From NCBI GenBank assembly GCA_037013495.1, contig CM072804.1:35628501-35692500 (forward strand): 64,000 nt of DNA, given 5' to 3'. This DNA comes from Hippophae tibetana. Lineage: Eukaryota > Streptophyta > Magnoliopsida > Rosales > Elaeagnaceae. The notes below the pieces were generated by a model. The model did no database searches, had not been told where the DNA came from, and saw only the letters and a list, made by a program, of their open reading frames with translations. Each line of letters starts with the position of its first letter. Positions within the stretch are counted from its first letter, which is position 1. Below are positions 36,205-48,068 of the stretch, in pieces. Both the position numbers and the translations under genes were made by a program.

Positions 36205-36975
36205 TGGTAAAAAAAGTAATAAAGTCTGCTAAGTATGAATATTGTCTGACAAAGAGTGATTTGCTTTTTAATGAATTACCAATATGTAGTAGTTGCAATA
36301 CTATCCAAGCTAGTAATAATGAAAAAAAAATCTAAACTACTAATTAAAAGTAGAATTAATTCAAAGCAACAAATGATGACTAATAAAATAATGTTTGGAG
36401 ACTTCGATTCTACAAATACCCTAACCACTTCACATGCAATATCAAATATCATCGAATGGTCTCTGATGTGGACCCTTTAGACAAACAACCTAGGAACCTA
36501 CGAACTCAAAGGAATTGAAATGATTGATTTACTAAGAATGTGTTGAAGAGATTAGATTAGAACCCTAAGGAAACAAAGTCCTTAAAACCCAAATCTTGAG
36601 ACACTATAGAGGATGATCACTCCCTTTGAGAAGTCGAATTCAAGCATTCAATCAAGAACACAAGAAGGCAAAGCGATAAGCTTTCTAAAATTTTCTTTTC
36701 ATTAATGAATATTCGTTCTTGTCTCCATTACATAGCCCTTCTTATTAATAAGCAAGTAACCCTAAAAGAGAGAAACAAAACCTAGATGGAATGAGCCTAT
36801 TTAGTTATGGATTGGGCCTAATACAACCTTAAAAATAAAAAACTAAAAGACTTAACATAAAAAAGCCCACAATTTAATAAAATAAAAATTACTAACATAA
36901 AAGTCCATAATTAACTAAAATAAAAAATATTACTTCCTAAATTAATCTTTGGTCCCATCAATCTTTCAAATCTAT
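36205..36975 (-). mobile_element. LTR-like sequence of uncertain family
   Basis: It lies beside the minus-strand primer site. On the minus strand it holds GGGTTACTTGCTTATTAATA, AGGCCCAATCCATAAC and ATTTTTAAGGTTG, the kind of text seen in transcribed LTR leaders. A second, weaker primer-like word (ATCAGAGACCATT, cf. the initiator-Met site) occurs near 36455. The two signals disagree on the family. Confidence 0.4.
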
Positions 36976-37017
36976 CCCTTGCATAGAAAGGCAATAGACC
37001 ATCCTTGGTGTAGCTTT

Positions 37018-37215
37018 AGAATCTTCGAATTTAGTTTTTTGATTCTTCTAACACGACCTTTTGTATTGCACTTCCATGATCAATCCTTGCAAAGCTTCCT
37101 TCATCCTCTTAGCCTATAGTCATTAGAGGACTGCCAATTCCTTGCAAAGGATCTTGAAAATATTTGGGAACATCAACTTGATCAACACCTTGATCTTCAT
37201 TAGTTTCTCTATCTA
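37018..37215 (-). pseudogene. C-terminal tail of a gypsy polyprotein
   Basis: The minus strand can be read as PKYFQDPLQGIGSPLMT followed, after a frame slip and stop, by AKRMKEALQGLIMEVQ. This matches the GPxTRARAKRxKEALQ tail that I recall from plant Ty3/gypsy polyproteins. Only the tail remains. Confidence 0.5.
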
Positions 37216-37964
37216 ATTGATTGGTTATATGCTCTTATATACCTATTAGTCTTTGTTAAGCATTCTTTTGGAATATGTGCATACAATCATATTGTCATGT
37301 TATTTCATTCACACATCAATAATAATCATATGTAACATGCTACACATTCATCAATCATACTGTCATATATTTCAATTCAGGTGATAATAATTCTATGACT
37401 AATTCAAAAACCTATTTTGTCAAGCTAGGGCATGAATCTTAAAACGTATAATTATTGGCCAAACATTCATAACATTAAGAATTAAATTATTATATCAATT
37501 ATTAATAAATAAATTGTTTCAACTAAATAAAATCAATCAATTTTTTGTGTGGCTATGTTCACCAAAAATCCTAAATAAGAACATATCTATTCATAGCTCT
37601 AAAAATCATAGTTAAAATATATTAGTGCATAAAAGTTACAAGAATGATGAAAAAAGATGTATATCCAACTTTGATGAAGAATCCAACTCTTTTAATCTCT
37701 CTTTCAAACTATTCACTTTCCTTCTTACTTTGCTTTACTATATCTCTTTTTGTACAATGAAATCTTTATGTTCCTATAGTTATTACATATGGCCTTTTCA
37801 TTGTGTTTGAATAGGATAAAATTGGTCTTAATTAATTTAGGATTCTTATTAGCTTTGATCCAATAGTTGAGTTGAGATTAAAAGTTAGACTTCAAATTAG
37901 GGATGATGTGTCAAAATCTACTCTACTAGATCGATCAACACCCTTACTTGATTGATCTAATCAA
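37216..37964. other. Left flank of element C, unassigned
   Basis: No gene is seen. GATCGATC-type words occur near 37930 and again right of element C (48101-48240), consistent with one sequence split by C. Confidence 0.4.
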
Positions 37965-37969
37965 GTCAT
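37965..37969. repeat. Left target-site duplication of element C (GTCAT)
   Basis: GTCAT stands immediately before the LTR start TGATGAG and again immediately after the other LTR end at 48064-48068. Confidence 0.9.
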
Positions 37970-39689
37970 TGATGAGCGAAAACCGACATCACCGATTCTG
38001 CCAATACTTTGGTTTTATATTTATAAAACTCTCGTAAGTGCATGGATCATTTCGTAGAAAATGATAAGTATACTCTCAAGGTCGATCTAAGGAAGGAATA
38101 TATGTGCTTTTTAATTTATTATTCAAACTTTTAAAAACGAAATTAAATCCTAAACATCCTGTCACGATAGTTTGGTTTTTGTGTTTCTAATCTAATAACA
38201 TAAAAATAAACGTAGATACAGATTCAATAAATGTTTATACAAATTTTATTATTTATAATAGTGGAGTATTTATGGATATAATAACTAAGTTAATTATGTT
38301 TGCTCATATTATTTAGGTTATTAAAGATATAAATTGATATTTATTGATTCTCTCTTTTTTATATGAATACCACCTTTGGTGGGGTTAGATATTCTTTGTT
38401 AACTAAACAAATCAATTAACACCTATGGGTGAGGTTGATAACTAATTTGGTTAATTAAATTAATTCCCTTTTTCTAAGAGATTGAAAATGAACCATTTAA
38501 ATGCCACCTTTGGTGGAGTTAGATAGTTAAACTTTATTCAAGGTGTCCAAATTAAACTTAAGAATTTAATTATCCGAGTACTAACTTTAAAGTTTTAAAA
38601 CCACTATTGAAAACATGTTGTCAATACATTTTCACATAATAATTCTTATAAAAACTATTGAAATAGAGCTTTACTCTAACTACCGGGCGATTGTACCAAC
38701 AAATAAAAGAGCACTACTCTAAATCAGACCGGATAACTAAACCTTAAAATCTAATTTTTAGATTTAAGTTTGTAATGAAAAATAATATATTTCTCTCTAA
38801 CATTCTTAATATAAAATCTTGAATAAAAATAAAATCAATTCATTTTAGAGATTTTTACCTATTTAATATTTTGCAAGCATAACAATGTTATTATTATATC
38901 ATGTTTACAAACAGCCAGCAAAGTTAAATTTAATCACAGAAAAATTAAATATAACATATAAGAATAAAGTATAAAAAATAACTGCAAAGAAAATAAAATC
39001 CTTACATTACTTTGATGCTATTCCCGTTGCTGGAAAACCTCCAAACGGAATTTGCATTCCCATTTATTGAATCAAAAAGCAAATAAATTACAAAAACATA
39101 ACTATTTTTTCTCAAAAAGAAAAGAACTCTAAAACTAAGAAAAACTAAAAACTAAGAAAGAAACTAAGAAAAGTTTAACACTAAGAAATGAGAGAAAGAA
39201 AGAGAAGAGAAGATGTGTTTTGAGGTGTGTTTAGTTGTGAAGAGAATGAGGGTATTTATAGGTGAGGATGGAAAGAAAAAGTGGGTGAAAAAATGATAAA
39301 AAATGGTGGAAACGCGGAGTAGTGAATGATGATGTCATTTGATGACGTCAACATGATATGGGGGCGACTGCGCACGCAGATGGGGCATAGATTGGGTAGC
39401 GACGCGCATAGATGGGCGCTGTGCGCGGTGGCAGGCACAACTGAGCAGCGGGGCAGCGTAATTTCCTTCTTTTTGACATTTTTGACCATTTTTGTCCAAT
39501 TTTTCCAATTTGTTGACTTTTCCTCATTTATTTTATGAATATATTTGTGATGTATTGCCTCCAGTATTCCTCTTTGAGTGTTTAAGTTACGTTTTTAAGC
39601 GAAAATACCTGAAAAAAAATAAAAATACCCGTAATTCCGAAAAGACAAATATATATAAATATATGATAAAATCATATAAATATATATAA

Positions 39690-39730
<41 letters not shown>

Positions 39731-39785
39731 ATCAATTAATGTGCATAAAATCATTGTAATTTTAGTGCTTTTTGAGCACTCATCA
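37970..39785 (-). mobile_element. 3' LTR of element C (1816 bp)
   Basis: The minus strand starts TGATGAGTGCTCAAAAAGC and ends GGTTTTCGCTCATCA. The TATA box and TGACGTCA site lie in the middle. A GC-rich block (about 39357-39465) and a TA run (about 39700-39727) sit upstream of them. It aligns with 46789-48063 and with the fragment at 30561-32005. Confidence 0.85.
39253..39350 (-). promoter_or_regulatory. 3' LTR promoter: TATA box and TGACGTCA
   Basis: TATAAATA at 39253-39260 and TGACGTCA at 39343-39350 are separated by 82 bases, with TGATGTCA adjacent. Confidence 0.65.
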
Positions 39786-41640
39786 CAACCCCCAACCAGC
39801 TTCTTGCTAGTCCCTTAGCAAGAGAAGCGATAAAAACTAAACATTAAACTATCCTAAATCACTTCTGTGAATTGACACGGTTGCATTTAGCCTATGCAAC
39901 AAGCCTTTAAACCTCTAGGTTGCCCTAGTGGACGAGTTTGAGTCTCGTGAGGGTTTTCAGTAATGATACCCACAAACATTGAACTAAATGTAAAAATTAA
40001 AAGAAATAATAAAAAAAATCAACTCAAAAACTAAAATTACAACAAAATCAAAAATTAACTTTTAAGAATAAAAGAAAACAACATATCACAAAAATGTCTC
40101 ATACTTTTTAATCTCCTTTAAGATCATAATTAAAATCTCAAGCATAAGTTATTTTAATCTCTTTAAACAATCATGATTTATTATAATAATTAGTCAAAAA
40201 ATTATCTTCATATTTCATATAAAAAATGTATCAATTTAATTTCACCCAATTTCAGTGTCAAGAATCCGAATTCACTTTGACTCTATTCCGCACATAGTCC
40301 ATACTCTCAAAACACTCATACTAATTTATATGCGAAAGAGTTTATGTATAGAAATGAACTAATATGTTCTCATATGTATAAAGAATAAAGGCTCAAAGTG
40401 TTATTTTAACATTGATATCATGAAAGGAGTCGAATGTATAAATTATAAAGATATCATATATAAAAATTATTTTCATGCATAAATCAAACTCATTAAGAAA
40501 GAATTTCAAGATATATGCCTTTTATAAATGAAGAAAGTGCAATGACTTTTTTTTAAGGGAATTACTTCCTATATCTTTTTTTGTAATTAGCTTGTACTCA
40601 CAACTTTGTAAGCAATGTAGGTCATAAGTATGTATATTATACTATATATTCTTTATCTCTCTATATTTTTTTTTCTAAAGATATTTCTCAATATATATTT
40701 TTTAGAGAGTTAACCCATGTACAGATTGTACATTTTTTAGGATTTTGATAAGTGATTAATTTTGTGGCTTTTCTGTTTGATCTTGGTTTAGGTAACTCCA
40801 GATATGTCTCTTTTTTGTAGTAGTCATGCATAAATGAGATATAAGCATATACTATCAATTTTTTACTCAAATCATTTAATCTAAGCAAATAATAATAATA
40901 ATAAAATATACGATACTCTAAATAAAGGAAATTAGGCTCAAATTATATCTCACAAAGGTAGTCTCCACTAAAAAAAAGTTCATAAACACCGATTTTGGGT
41001 TTAATATAATTTCTACATCTTATCAAGAAATACTAGTTATGACAAAAACTAACTAATTACCAAAAATAATTACAAAATATTTCATAATATGTTTTCAAAA
41101 ATTAATCTAACAGTACAAAAGACTTAACTATTTACTTAAATTTGATTTAAAGAAATGATAAATTTTTGTGAGAAATGTTTTTTTTTTTTTTTAAATTCCA
41201 AAAATTACTAAATCACACAAAACAAAAATAAAACTAAACACAAAAAATGAAAATGTGAACATCAAAAAGAAAAAAATAATTTTTATTTTATTTTTTAATT
41301 TTAAATTGTTAAATCTTTTTTTAATTAAGCATGATAACTTTTCACCACCCCCTACCTAGAACTTACATTGTTCTCAATGTAACAACTGTAAATTAAAGAT
41401 AAAGAGAAAAGAGAAGAAAGATTACCTATTTCCTGAGAATGTGCAAGTAGTAATGGAGAAATGCAGGTGTATCCATCATATTCATCAATAAAGTTCACAC
41501 AAACAGATCGCTGTAAACTTATAACATCTCAACAAATATTTTTAATTTTAACAATTTTAAAATTATTCACATGTAATTAAACTAAAATAAACAATAAAAT
41601 TAAGTAAATAAAACAAATAACAGAAAATGACCTAAAATGA
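39786..41640 (-). other. PPT and 3' non-coding region of element C
   Basis: The purine-rich GAAGCTGGTTGGGGGTTG (39786-39803, minus strand) abuts the LTR and is the presumed polypurine tract. The linker GCTAAGACTTTAAACTAAGCG with GAAGGCAACCC lies just beyond, at about 41640-41685. TTCTAGGTAGGGGGTGGTGAA near 41345 is a second purine-rich tract. No envelope-like frame is open. Confidence 0.7.
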
Positions 41641-41747
41641 TGGGTTGCCTTCTATCTAGCGCTTAGTTTAAAGTCTTAGCAAGACGTAAATTTATGGTGC
41701 TAAGGGTTACTCAGCCAAATGCAATCCATTTCAGTAATGTTGTTTGG

Positions 41748-42982
41748 TTATTCTAAATAAGGCTTCACACGATGCCTATTGATTTTGAATGTTTTTTGTG
41801 TCTTGGAGTCCAATAGTTCTACTACTCCATGTTCAAATAAATGAACTATTTTGAATGGTCCATCCCATCTTGATCTCAGCTTTCCTGGAAACAATCTCAA
41901 ACAAGAGTTAAATAAAAGAACTTTCATTCCCAGGTGAAGAGTCTTAGGAACTAGCCTATTTCCATGATTGCGCTTAGTACGCTCTTTGTATAATTTGACA
42001 TTCTCATAGGCTTCATTCCTAATTTCTTCCAACTCATTAAGATGGAGTAACCATTTTTCTACTACTTTATCTAAATCCATGTTTAACTCTTTAATTTCCC
42101 AGTAAGCCTTGTGTTCAAGTTCAATTGGAAGGTGGCACGCTTTCCAAAGATTAACTGGTAAGGGCTCATCCCAATAGGTGTTTTGTAAGCGGTGCAGTAT
42201 GTCCATAAGGCATCATTTAACTTAAATGCCCAATCCTTCCTTGAAGGACGCACAGTGTGTTCCAATATTCCCTTAATTTGCCTATTACTTACTTCCACTA
42301 AACCAGAAGTTTGAGGATGATATGGAGTAGCTACTTTATGTGTGATGTTGTACTTGTTTAGTACTCCATCAAAGATCTTGTTACAAAAATGGCTACCTCC
42401 ATCACTTATTATAGCTCTAGGCGTTCCGAACCTGCTGAATATTAAATCCTTCAAGAATTTAACAACAACATTAGGATCATTAGTTTTAGTGGGGATAGCT
42501 TCTACCCACTTGGATACATAATCCACAACAACCAAAATATATTGAAAACCATTGGATGGGGGGAAAGGACTCATAAAGTCAATCCCCCATACATCAAAGA
42601 GTTCAATAACTAAATTAGATGTCAAAGAAATTTCATCTCTTTTGCTTATGTTTCCTGTTCTTTGACATCTATCACATTGTGCACAAAACATATGAGCATC
42701 TTTAAAAAGAGTGGGCCAAAAGAATCCAGATTGTAATACCTTACATGCTGTTTTTTCACCACCAAAATGGCCCCCATAATGAAGTTCATGACAAAAAGTT
42801 AGAATGCTTTTATGTTCTTCTTCAGGTACACATCTCCAGATGACTTGATCTTGACCAATCTTGTATAAATAAGGGTCATCCCAGAAATAGTACTTAATAG
42901 TTTTAAAAAAACCTTTTCTTGTCCTGATATGAAGTGTTAGGTCGGAAAACACCACTGGCAAGATAGTATACACTATCAGCAT
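41748..42982 (-). pseudogene. Integrase pseudogene of element C
   Basis: Integrase would insert the cDNA into the host chromosome in the nucleus. In the frame 42083-42982, the zinc-binding half is followed by D135 (in VWGIDFM), D194 (in IISDGGSHF) and E230 (in LVEVSNRQ). The last two are separated by 35 residues, the expected D,D35E spacing. The C-terminal part ([19 protein letters not shown] to KINRHRVKPYLE) continues in another frame at 41748-42206 because one base is missing after IFGK. The N-terminal side also needs a frame change at a run of seven T (minus strand, 42905-42911). Catalytic residues are therefore intact but the frame is not. Confidence 0.85.
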
Positions 42983-43556
42983 ACCATGGGTTCGGACCTA
43001 TTGAAAATAACTGTTCATCAGGAAAGGTTTCAACTATATCTTCATTACTCTCATCTTTAAGAGAATTGAAGTCAGAAATCAACCTAGACAAATGGTCAGC
43101 TACTAAGTTTTCACTGCCTTTCTTATCCTTGATTTTTAAGTCAAATTCTTGTAAGAGTAAGACCCACCTGATTAATCTTGGCTTGGCATTTAGTTTACTT
43201 AATAGGTATCTTAAAGTAGCATGATTAGAATGCACAATCACTTTAGATCCTACTAAATAAGACCGAAATTTGTCTAAAGAAAACACTATAGCCAAGCATT
43301 CCTTTTCAGTGGTGGTATAATTCATTTGGGCATCATTGAGTGTTTTGCTAGCATAGTAGATGACATGCAAACTCTTATCCACTCTTTGTCCCAAGACTGC
43401 TCCTATAGCATAATCAGAAGCGTCACACATTATTTCAAAAGGTAAAGACCAGTTTGGTGCCATAATAACCAGGGTAGATGTTAGTTTCTCTTTCAAGGTA
43501 TTAGAGGCAATAAGGTAGTCATTGTTGAAATTAAAATAAACATCTTTTGATAACAA
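42903..43556 (-). pseudogene. RNase H pseudogene of element C
   Basis: RNase H would remove the RNA template. [13 protein letters not shown] has the first Asp and TTEKECLAI the Glu. In [11 protein letters not shown], however, the usual TDH is SNH, so the third acid has become Asn, a single G-to-A change. [20 protein letters not shown] and VADHLSRL close the domain. The frame is the same as that of the upstream RT but separated from it by stop codons, and it ends at the T-run frameshift that leads into integrase. Confidence 0.85.
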
Positions 43557-45275
43557 GTTACATAAGGGATGACTTATTTTAGAGAAATCTTTAATAAATC
43601 ATCTGTAAAATCCTGCATGTCCTAAGAAGCTTCTTATCCCCTTCACAGATGTAGGGGGAGCTAGTTCGGATATCAATTCAACTTTTTCCTTATCAACTTC
43701 AATACCCTTGTTTGAAATTATATGTCCTAAAACTATTCCTTGTTGAACCATAAAATGACTTTTCTCCCAACTAAGGGTGAGATTGCATTCAATTCATCTT
43801 TCAAAAACCAAAGTCAATTTATGTAAGCAATCATCAAATGAGTTTCTAAAGACAGAGAAATCGTCCATGAAAATCTCAATGAATTTTTCCACCATGTCCG
43901 AGAAAATAGATATCATGCATCTCTGGAAAGTGGCAGGGGCATTGCATAACCCAAATGACATTCTTCGAAAAGCAAATGTCCCAAAAGGACATGTAAATGT
44001 GGTCTTTTCCTGATCTTCTAGTGCTATGGGTACTTGATAATATCCAGACAATCCATCTAAAAAATAGTAAAATTTGTGCCCAGCTAATCTTTCCAACATT
44101 TGATCAATGAATGGAAGAGAAAAGTGATCCTTTTTAGTATATAAATTTAGTTTCCTAAAATCTATACACATTCTCCATCCAATGATTATTCTAGTGGGCA
44201 CTAATTCACTTTTGTCAATTTTAACAACTGTTATCCCAGATTTCTTTGGTACCATATGCATTGGACTAACCCACTTACTATCCGCAATAGGATAGATAAT
44301 TCCTTCTTCTAACAATTTAAGAATTTCTTTCTTAACTATCTCTTGCATATTTGGGTTTAGTCTTCTTTGGGTCTCTCGTACAGGTTTAACACCATCCTCC
44401 AAGTTGATCTTGTGCATACACATTGTAGGACTAATGCCTCTTATATCCCCGATACTCCAACCTGTAGATTTCTTAAACTGTTTAAGCACTTTGATAAGTT
44501 CCTTTTCTTGGGTTTTGGTCAAGGTTGAAGAAATTATCACTGGATAAGTTTCTCCTTTTCCCAAAAACACATATTTTAAGTGCTCAGGTAAGTCTTTGAG
44601 TTTAAGTTCAGATGGATTGGCCTCTTTACTAGATGAAAAACTGGGTAGATTTAAAAGTGTACTAGATTTTGTCATTACTTCATCATTGTCTAGTTGTTCA
44701 AGATACCCCTTAATTTCCTCATCTAAATCTTCTTCGACCTCTTCAACTCTAAGAACAGTTTTAAGCTTGTCTTCCATTCTGGTTTGGAAAAAGATGTTTT
44801 GGACAAGATTATCCAAAGGGTCAACATCGAATATTTCATCGATGGCAGAAATAGAAGGAAAAGGCGAAGAATCAAAAACTTTAAAATCAACAGTCTCTCC
44901 TAAGATTTTCATTGTCAAATTTCCATCTTGAACATCAATAATAGTTTTAGTAGTTTCCATAAATGGTCTACCAAGCAATATTGTGTGCTTTTTGTCCAAT
45001 GCTGGATTTTCTTGCATATCCAGAACCACAAAGTCAACAGGTATTATCAGTTTGTCTACTTGTACCAACACATCCTCAACTATTCCCTTTGGATACTTAA
45101 GAGATTTATCTACAAGTTGAAGGGACATAGTTGTGGGTTTTAAATCTCCTAGATTGAGCTGCAAGAATATAGAGTAGGGCATCAAATTTATACTAGTACC
45201 TAAATCAAGCATTGTTTTAGCAACCTTCCTATCCCCCATAGTTATGTTTATAATAAAAATTCCAGGGTCTTTCAA
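43557..45275 (-). pseudogene. Protease-reverse transcriptase pseudogene of element C
   Basis: The open frame 43794-45275 (493 codons) starts inside the protease. The active site reads TMLDLGTSINLMP with Asp at residue 24. After an acidic linker, RT begins near residue 300 with RRLNPNMQEIVKKEIL, followed by CIDFRKLN, FYYFLDGLSGYYQ, RMSFGLCNAPATFQRCM and the catalytic FMDD at residues 469-472. Reading continues in the same frame past TGA stops after VFER and again in GFYR-stop-FIKDF, covering WEKSHFMV and GIRSFLGHAGFYR. Motifs are those of Athila RT. Confidence 0.9.
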
Positions 45276-45367
45276 CTTAGGGGTAGTTTGTGCTGAAGTA
45301 CAGCACTAGAAATTTCTGATACTACTACTCGTTTATTCAGTGCATGCCTCCTTTTCTTAGTGTTCAA

Positions 45368-46787
45368 CTATTTGAAAAACTTAGCATATGAGGGCACATT
45401 CATGATCACTTCTAATAATGGTAAATTGATATTTACTTTAGAGAGCATATTAAAAAGATCATAGAATTGCTTATCTTGTTTGGATTCTTTTAACCGGTGT
45501 GGAAAAGGTACTTGCAGCTGGTGTGGTTCTGTTGTCTTTTGAATTTTGGGGATGTCAGATGACCCCCCAATGAGTTTTTCAGAAGGCTTGTTAAGTTTAA
45601 CAGTTGTTTCTCCTTTTTGTGAGACTAGAATATCACCTTCTTTGTTACCTAAACTACAAGGTAGATCGTTAGAGATTTCAGGTAAACTGGTATTGACTAC
45701 CTTACCACTTCGAAGGGTTCTTACATCCTTTGCTTGTTCTGGTTGACTGGGCAACTTTCCTAGTTCTTTCTTTTGCATTTGTTCAACTAGTTGCCCAACT
45801 TTAGATTCAATCCTTTTAACCGAAGCCTCCATGGTGTTCAACCTTTGATTATTCATCAATTGGTTGTCACGACTAACTTGAATAAAAACATTCAAGCTAA
45901 CCTCTAAGGTTGGCTTAAAATATTGGTTTGATGGGTAAGGGTGGTTGTTATTCGACCTTAGTGTTGGACATTGGGTGTAGGCTGGGTAATTGTTTTGTTT
46001 CCAATGATGGTTAGGATGATTATAGGTGTTTGGATGATACCTTTGAAAGGATTTAACTTCCTCCATGGCATCGAAACTAGAATCACAAGTATTTGAACAA
46101 TTATGAGTACCATGCCCAATTGAAAAACACACTTCACACACCTTTTGATTTGGCATTTGGTGGGTAGTGAGAAGTTGCACTTGTTTAGTCAATTCAGCAA
46201 TTTCCAAGGTTATCTCATTATCGAAGCCAACTTCATTGACTCTTGCTCTCCTTCTAGCACCTCTTTGTTGGGAATTAGAACCCAACAAGTCATAAAGATT
46301 ATAGGCTTCCTCTGCAGTTTTTTTCTCCCACAACACCTCCAGTAGCATTATCAACCATGTATTAACTCTGCAGTGTCAATCCATCATAAAAGAATTGGTT
46401 CTGTAGTTGCAATGGAAAACTATGATTATGACATTGAATGAAAAGGAGTTTGAATCGTTCCCAAGCTTCATGAAAGGGCTCTTCATACATTTGAGAAAAT
46501 GTTGCTATCTTCATCCTTAGATCAACAGTCTTTTGATGGGAATAGAACCTACCCATAAACATTTCATATACTGCCTCCCAAGTTTTTAGAGAACCCGATT
46601 GTAGAGTAATGAACCATGACCAAGCTTTATCCTTGTGGATGTAAGGAAAACACCTCATCCTAAGTTGATCTTCATTAATTGCATGTAGTGGAAAGGTTTG
46701 GACAATAGCATAGAATTCTCAAATGAAATGCAAAGGGTCTTCATTAGGGACACCGTAAAAGGAAGGCAACAAAGAATAATGAATCTT
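45368..46787 (-). pseudogene. gag pseudogene of element C, N-terminus missing
   Basis: The capsid part reads EFYAIVQTFPLHAINEDQL, MRCFPYIHKDKAWSWFITL, FHEAWERFKLLFIQC and FFYDGL. A TAA stop follows GLTLQS, and then a one-base excess in a run of seven A (46318-46324) moves reading into the 328-codon frame 45368-46354. There a CCHC knuckle stands at C73, C76, H81 and C86, and the end reads MNVPSYAKFFK. Upstream, PSFYGVPNEDPLHFI can still be read with one stop until the sequence runs into LTR at about 46787, so the gag start was lost by deletion. Confidence 0.85.
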
Positions 46788-46788
46788 T

Positions 46789-48063
46789 TTCAAGGTGTCC
46801 AAATTAAACCTTTAAACTTTATTCAAGGTGTCCAAATTAAACCTAAGAATTTAATTATCCGAGTACTAACTTTCAAGTTTTAAAACCACTACTGAAAACG
46901 TGTTGTCAATACATTTTTACATAATAATTCTTATAAAAACTATTGAAATTGAGCTTCACTCTAACTACCGAGTGATTGTAGCACAAATAAAAGAGCACTA
47001 CTCTAAATCAGACCGGTTAACTAAACCTTAAAATCTAATTTTTAGATTTAAGTTTGTAATGAAAAAATAATATATTTCTCTCTAACATTTTTAATATAAA
47101 ATCTTGAATAAAAATAAAATCAATTCATTTTAGAGATTTTTACCTATTTAATATTTTGCAAGCATAACAACGTTATTATTATATCATGTTTACAAACAAC
47201 TAGCAAATTTAAATTTAATCACATACAAATTAAATATAACATGTAAGAATAAAACATAAAAAATAACTGCAAAGAAAATAAAATCCTTACAGTACTTCGA
47301 TGCTATTCTCGTTGCTGGAAAACCTCCAAACGGAATTTGCACTCCTATTTATTGAATCAAAAAGCAAATAAATTACAAAAAAATAACTAGTTCTTTTCAA
47401 AAAGATAAGAACTCTAAAACTAAGAGAAACTAACTAAGAAAAACTAAAAACTAAGAAAAGCTTAAAAACTAAGAAATGAGAGAAAAAGGAGAGAAGAGAA
47501 GATGTGTTTTGAGGTGTGTTTAGTTGTGAAGAGAATGAGGGTATTTATAGGTGAGGATGGGAAGAAAAAGTGGGTGAAAAAATGATAAAAATGGTGGAAA
47601 TGCAAAGTAGTGAATGATGATGTCATTTGATGACGTCAATATGATGTGGTGCGACTGCGCGCGCAGATGGGGCGTAGACTGGGCAGCAGCGTGCGCAGCT
47701 GGTAGCAAGCTGGGCGCAGGTGCGCGTGGACAGGGTACAGGGGTGCGCACAGAAAGGGGATCTGGTACGCGCATTGTTGGGTGCGCTGCGCGTGGTGGCC
47801 GGCTCAGCGGCGCGATTTCCTCTTTTTTGACCCATTTTGTCCAATTTTTCCAATTTGTTGACTTTTCGTCATTTATTTTATGAATATATTTGTGATGTAT
47901 TGCCTCCATTATTACTCTTTGAGTCTTTAAGTTACGTTTTTAAGCAAAAATACCTAAAAAACAATAAAAATACCCGTGATTCCGAAAAGATAAATATATA
48001 TATTTTTAATCAATTAATGTGCATAAAATTATGGTAATTTTAATACTTTTTAAGCACTTATCA
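46789..48063 (-). mobile_element. Truncated 5' LTR of element C
   Basis: It matches the 3' LTR from its outer start (48063) through the TATA region to ACCTAAGAATTTAATTATCC, then stops. About 540 LTR bases, the primer site and the gag start are missing. At the breakpoint TTCAAGGTGTCCAAATTAAA occurs twice, 33 bases apart (46789 and 46822). Confidence 0.85.
47542..47638 (-). promoter_or_regulatory. 5' LTR promoter: TATA box and TGACGTCA
   Basis: TATAAATA at 47542-47549 and TGACGTCA at 47631-47638 are 81 bases apart, with TGATGTCA adjacent. A GC-rich block (about 47641-47812) lies just upstream. Confidence 0.65.
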
Positions 48064-48068
48064 GTCAT
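48064..48068. repeat. Right target-site duplication of element C (GTCAT)
   Basis: It matches 37965-37969. Confidence 0.9.

Larger units (their letters stand above)
37970..48063 (-). mobile_element. Element C: Athila-type retrotransposon, minus strand
   Basis: This 10.1-kb element is bounded by TGATGAG on the left and TTATCA on the right, with a perfect GTCAT duplication outside. Read right to left: truncated 5' LTR, gag lacking its start, protease, RT, RNase H, integrase, post-pol linker, non-coding region, PPT and full 3' LTR. The primer site is deleted. RT (FMDD), the integrase triad and the protease Asp are all visible, so decay is moderate, but in-frame stops and three single-base indels rule out a working product. 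Confidence 0.9.

Noticed and set aside
39256..39489. Minus-strand short frame crossing the GC-rich LTR block (similar ones at 31587-31823 and 47520-47909)
   Set aside because: They arise from the GC-rich block upstream of the LTR TATA box, are not conserved in sequence between LTR copies, and would not be transcribed from that promoter.
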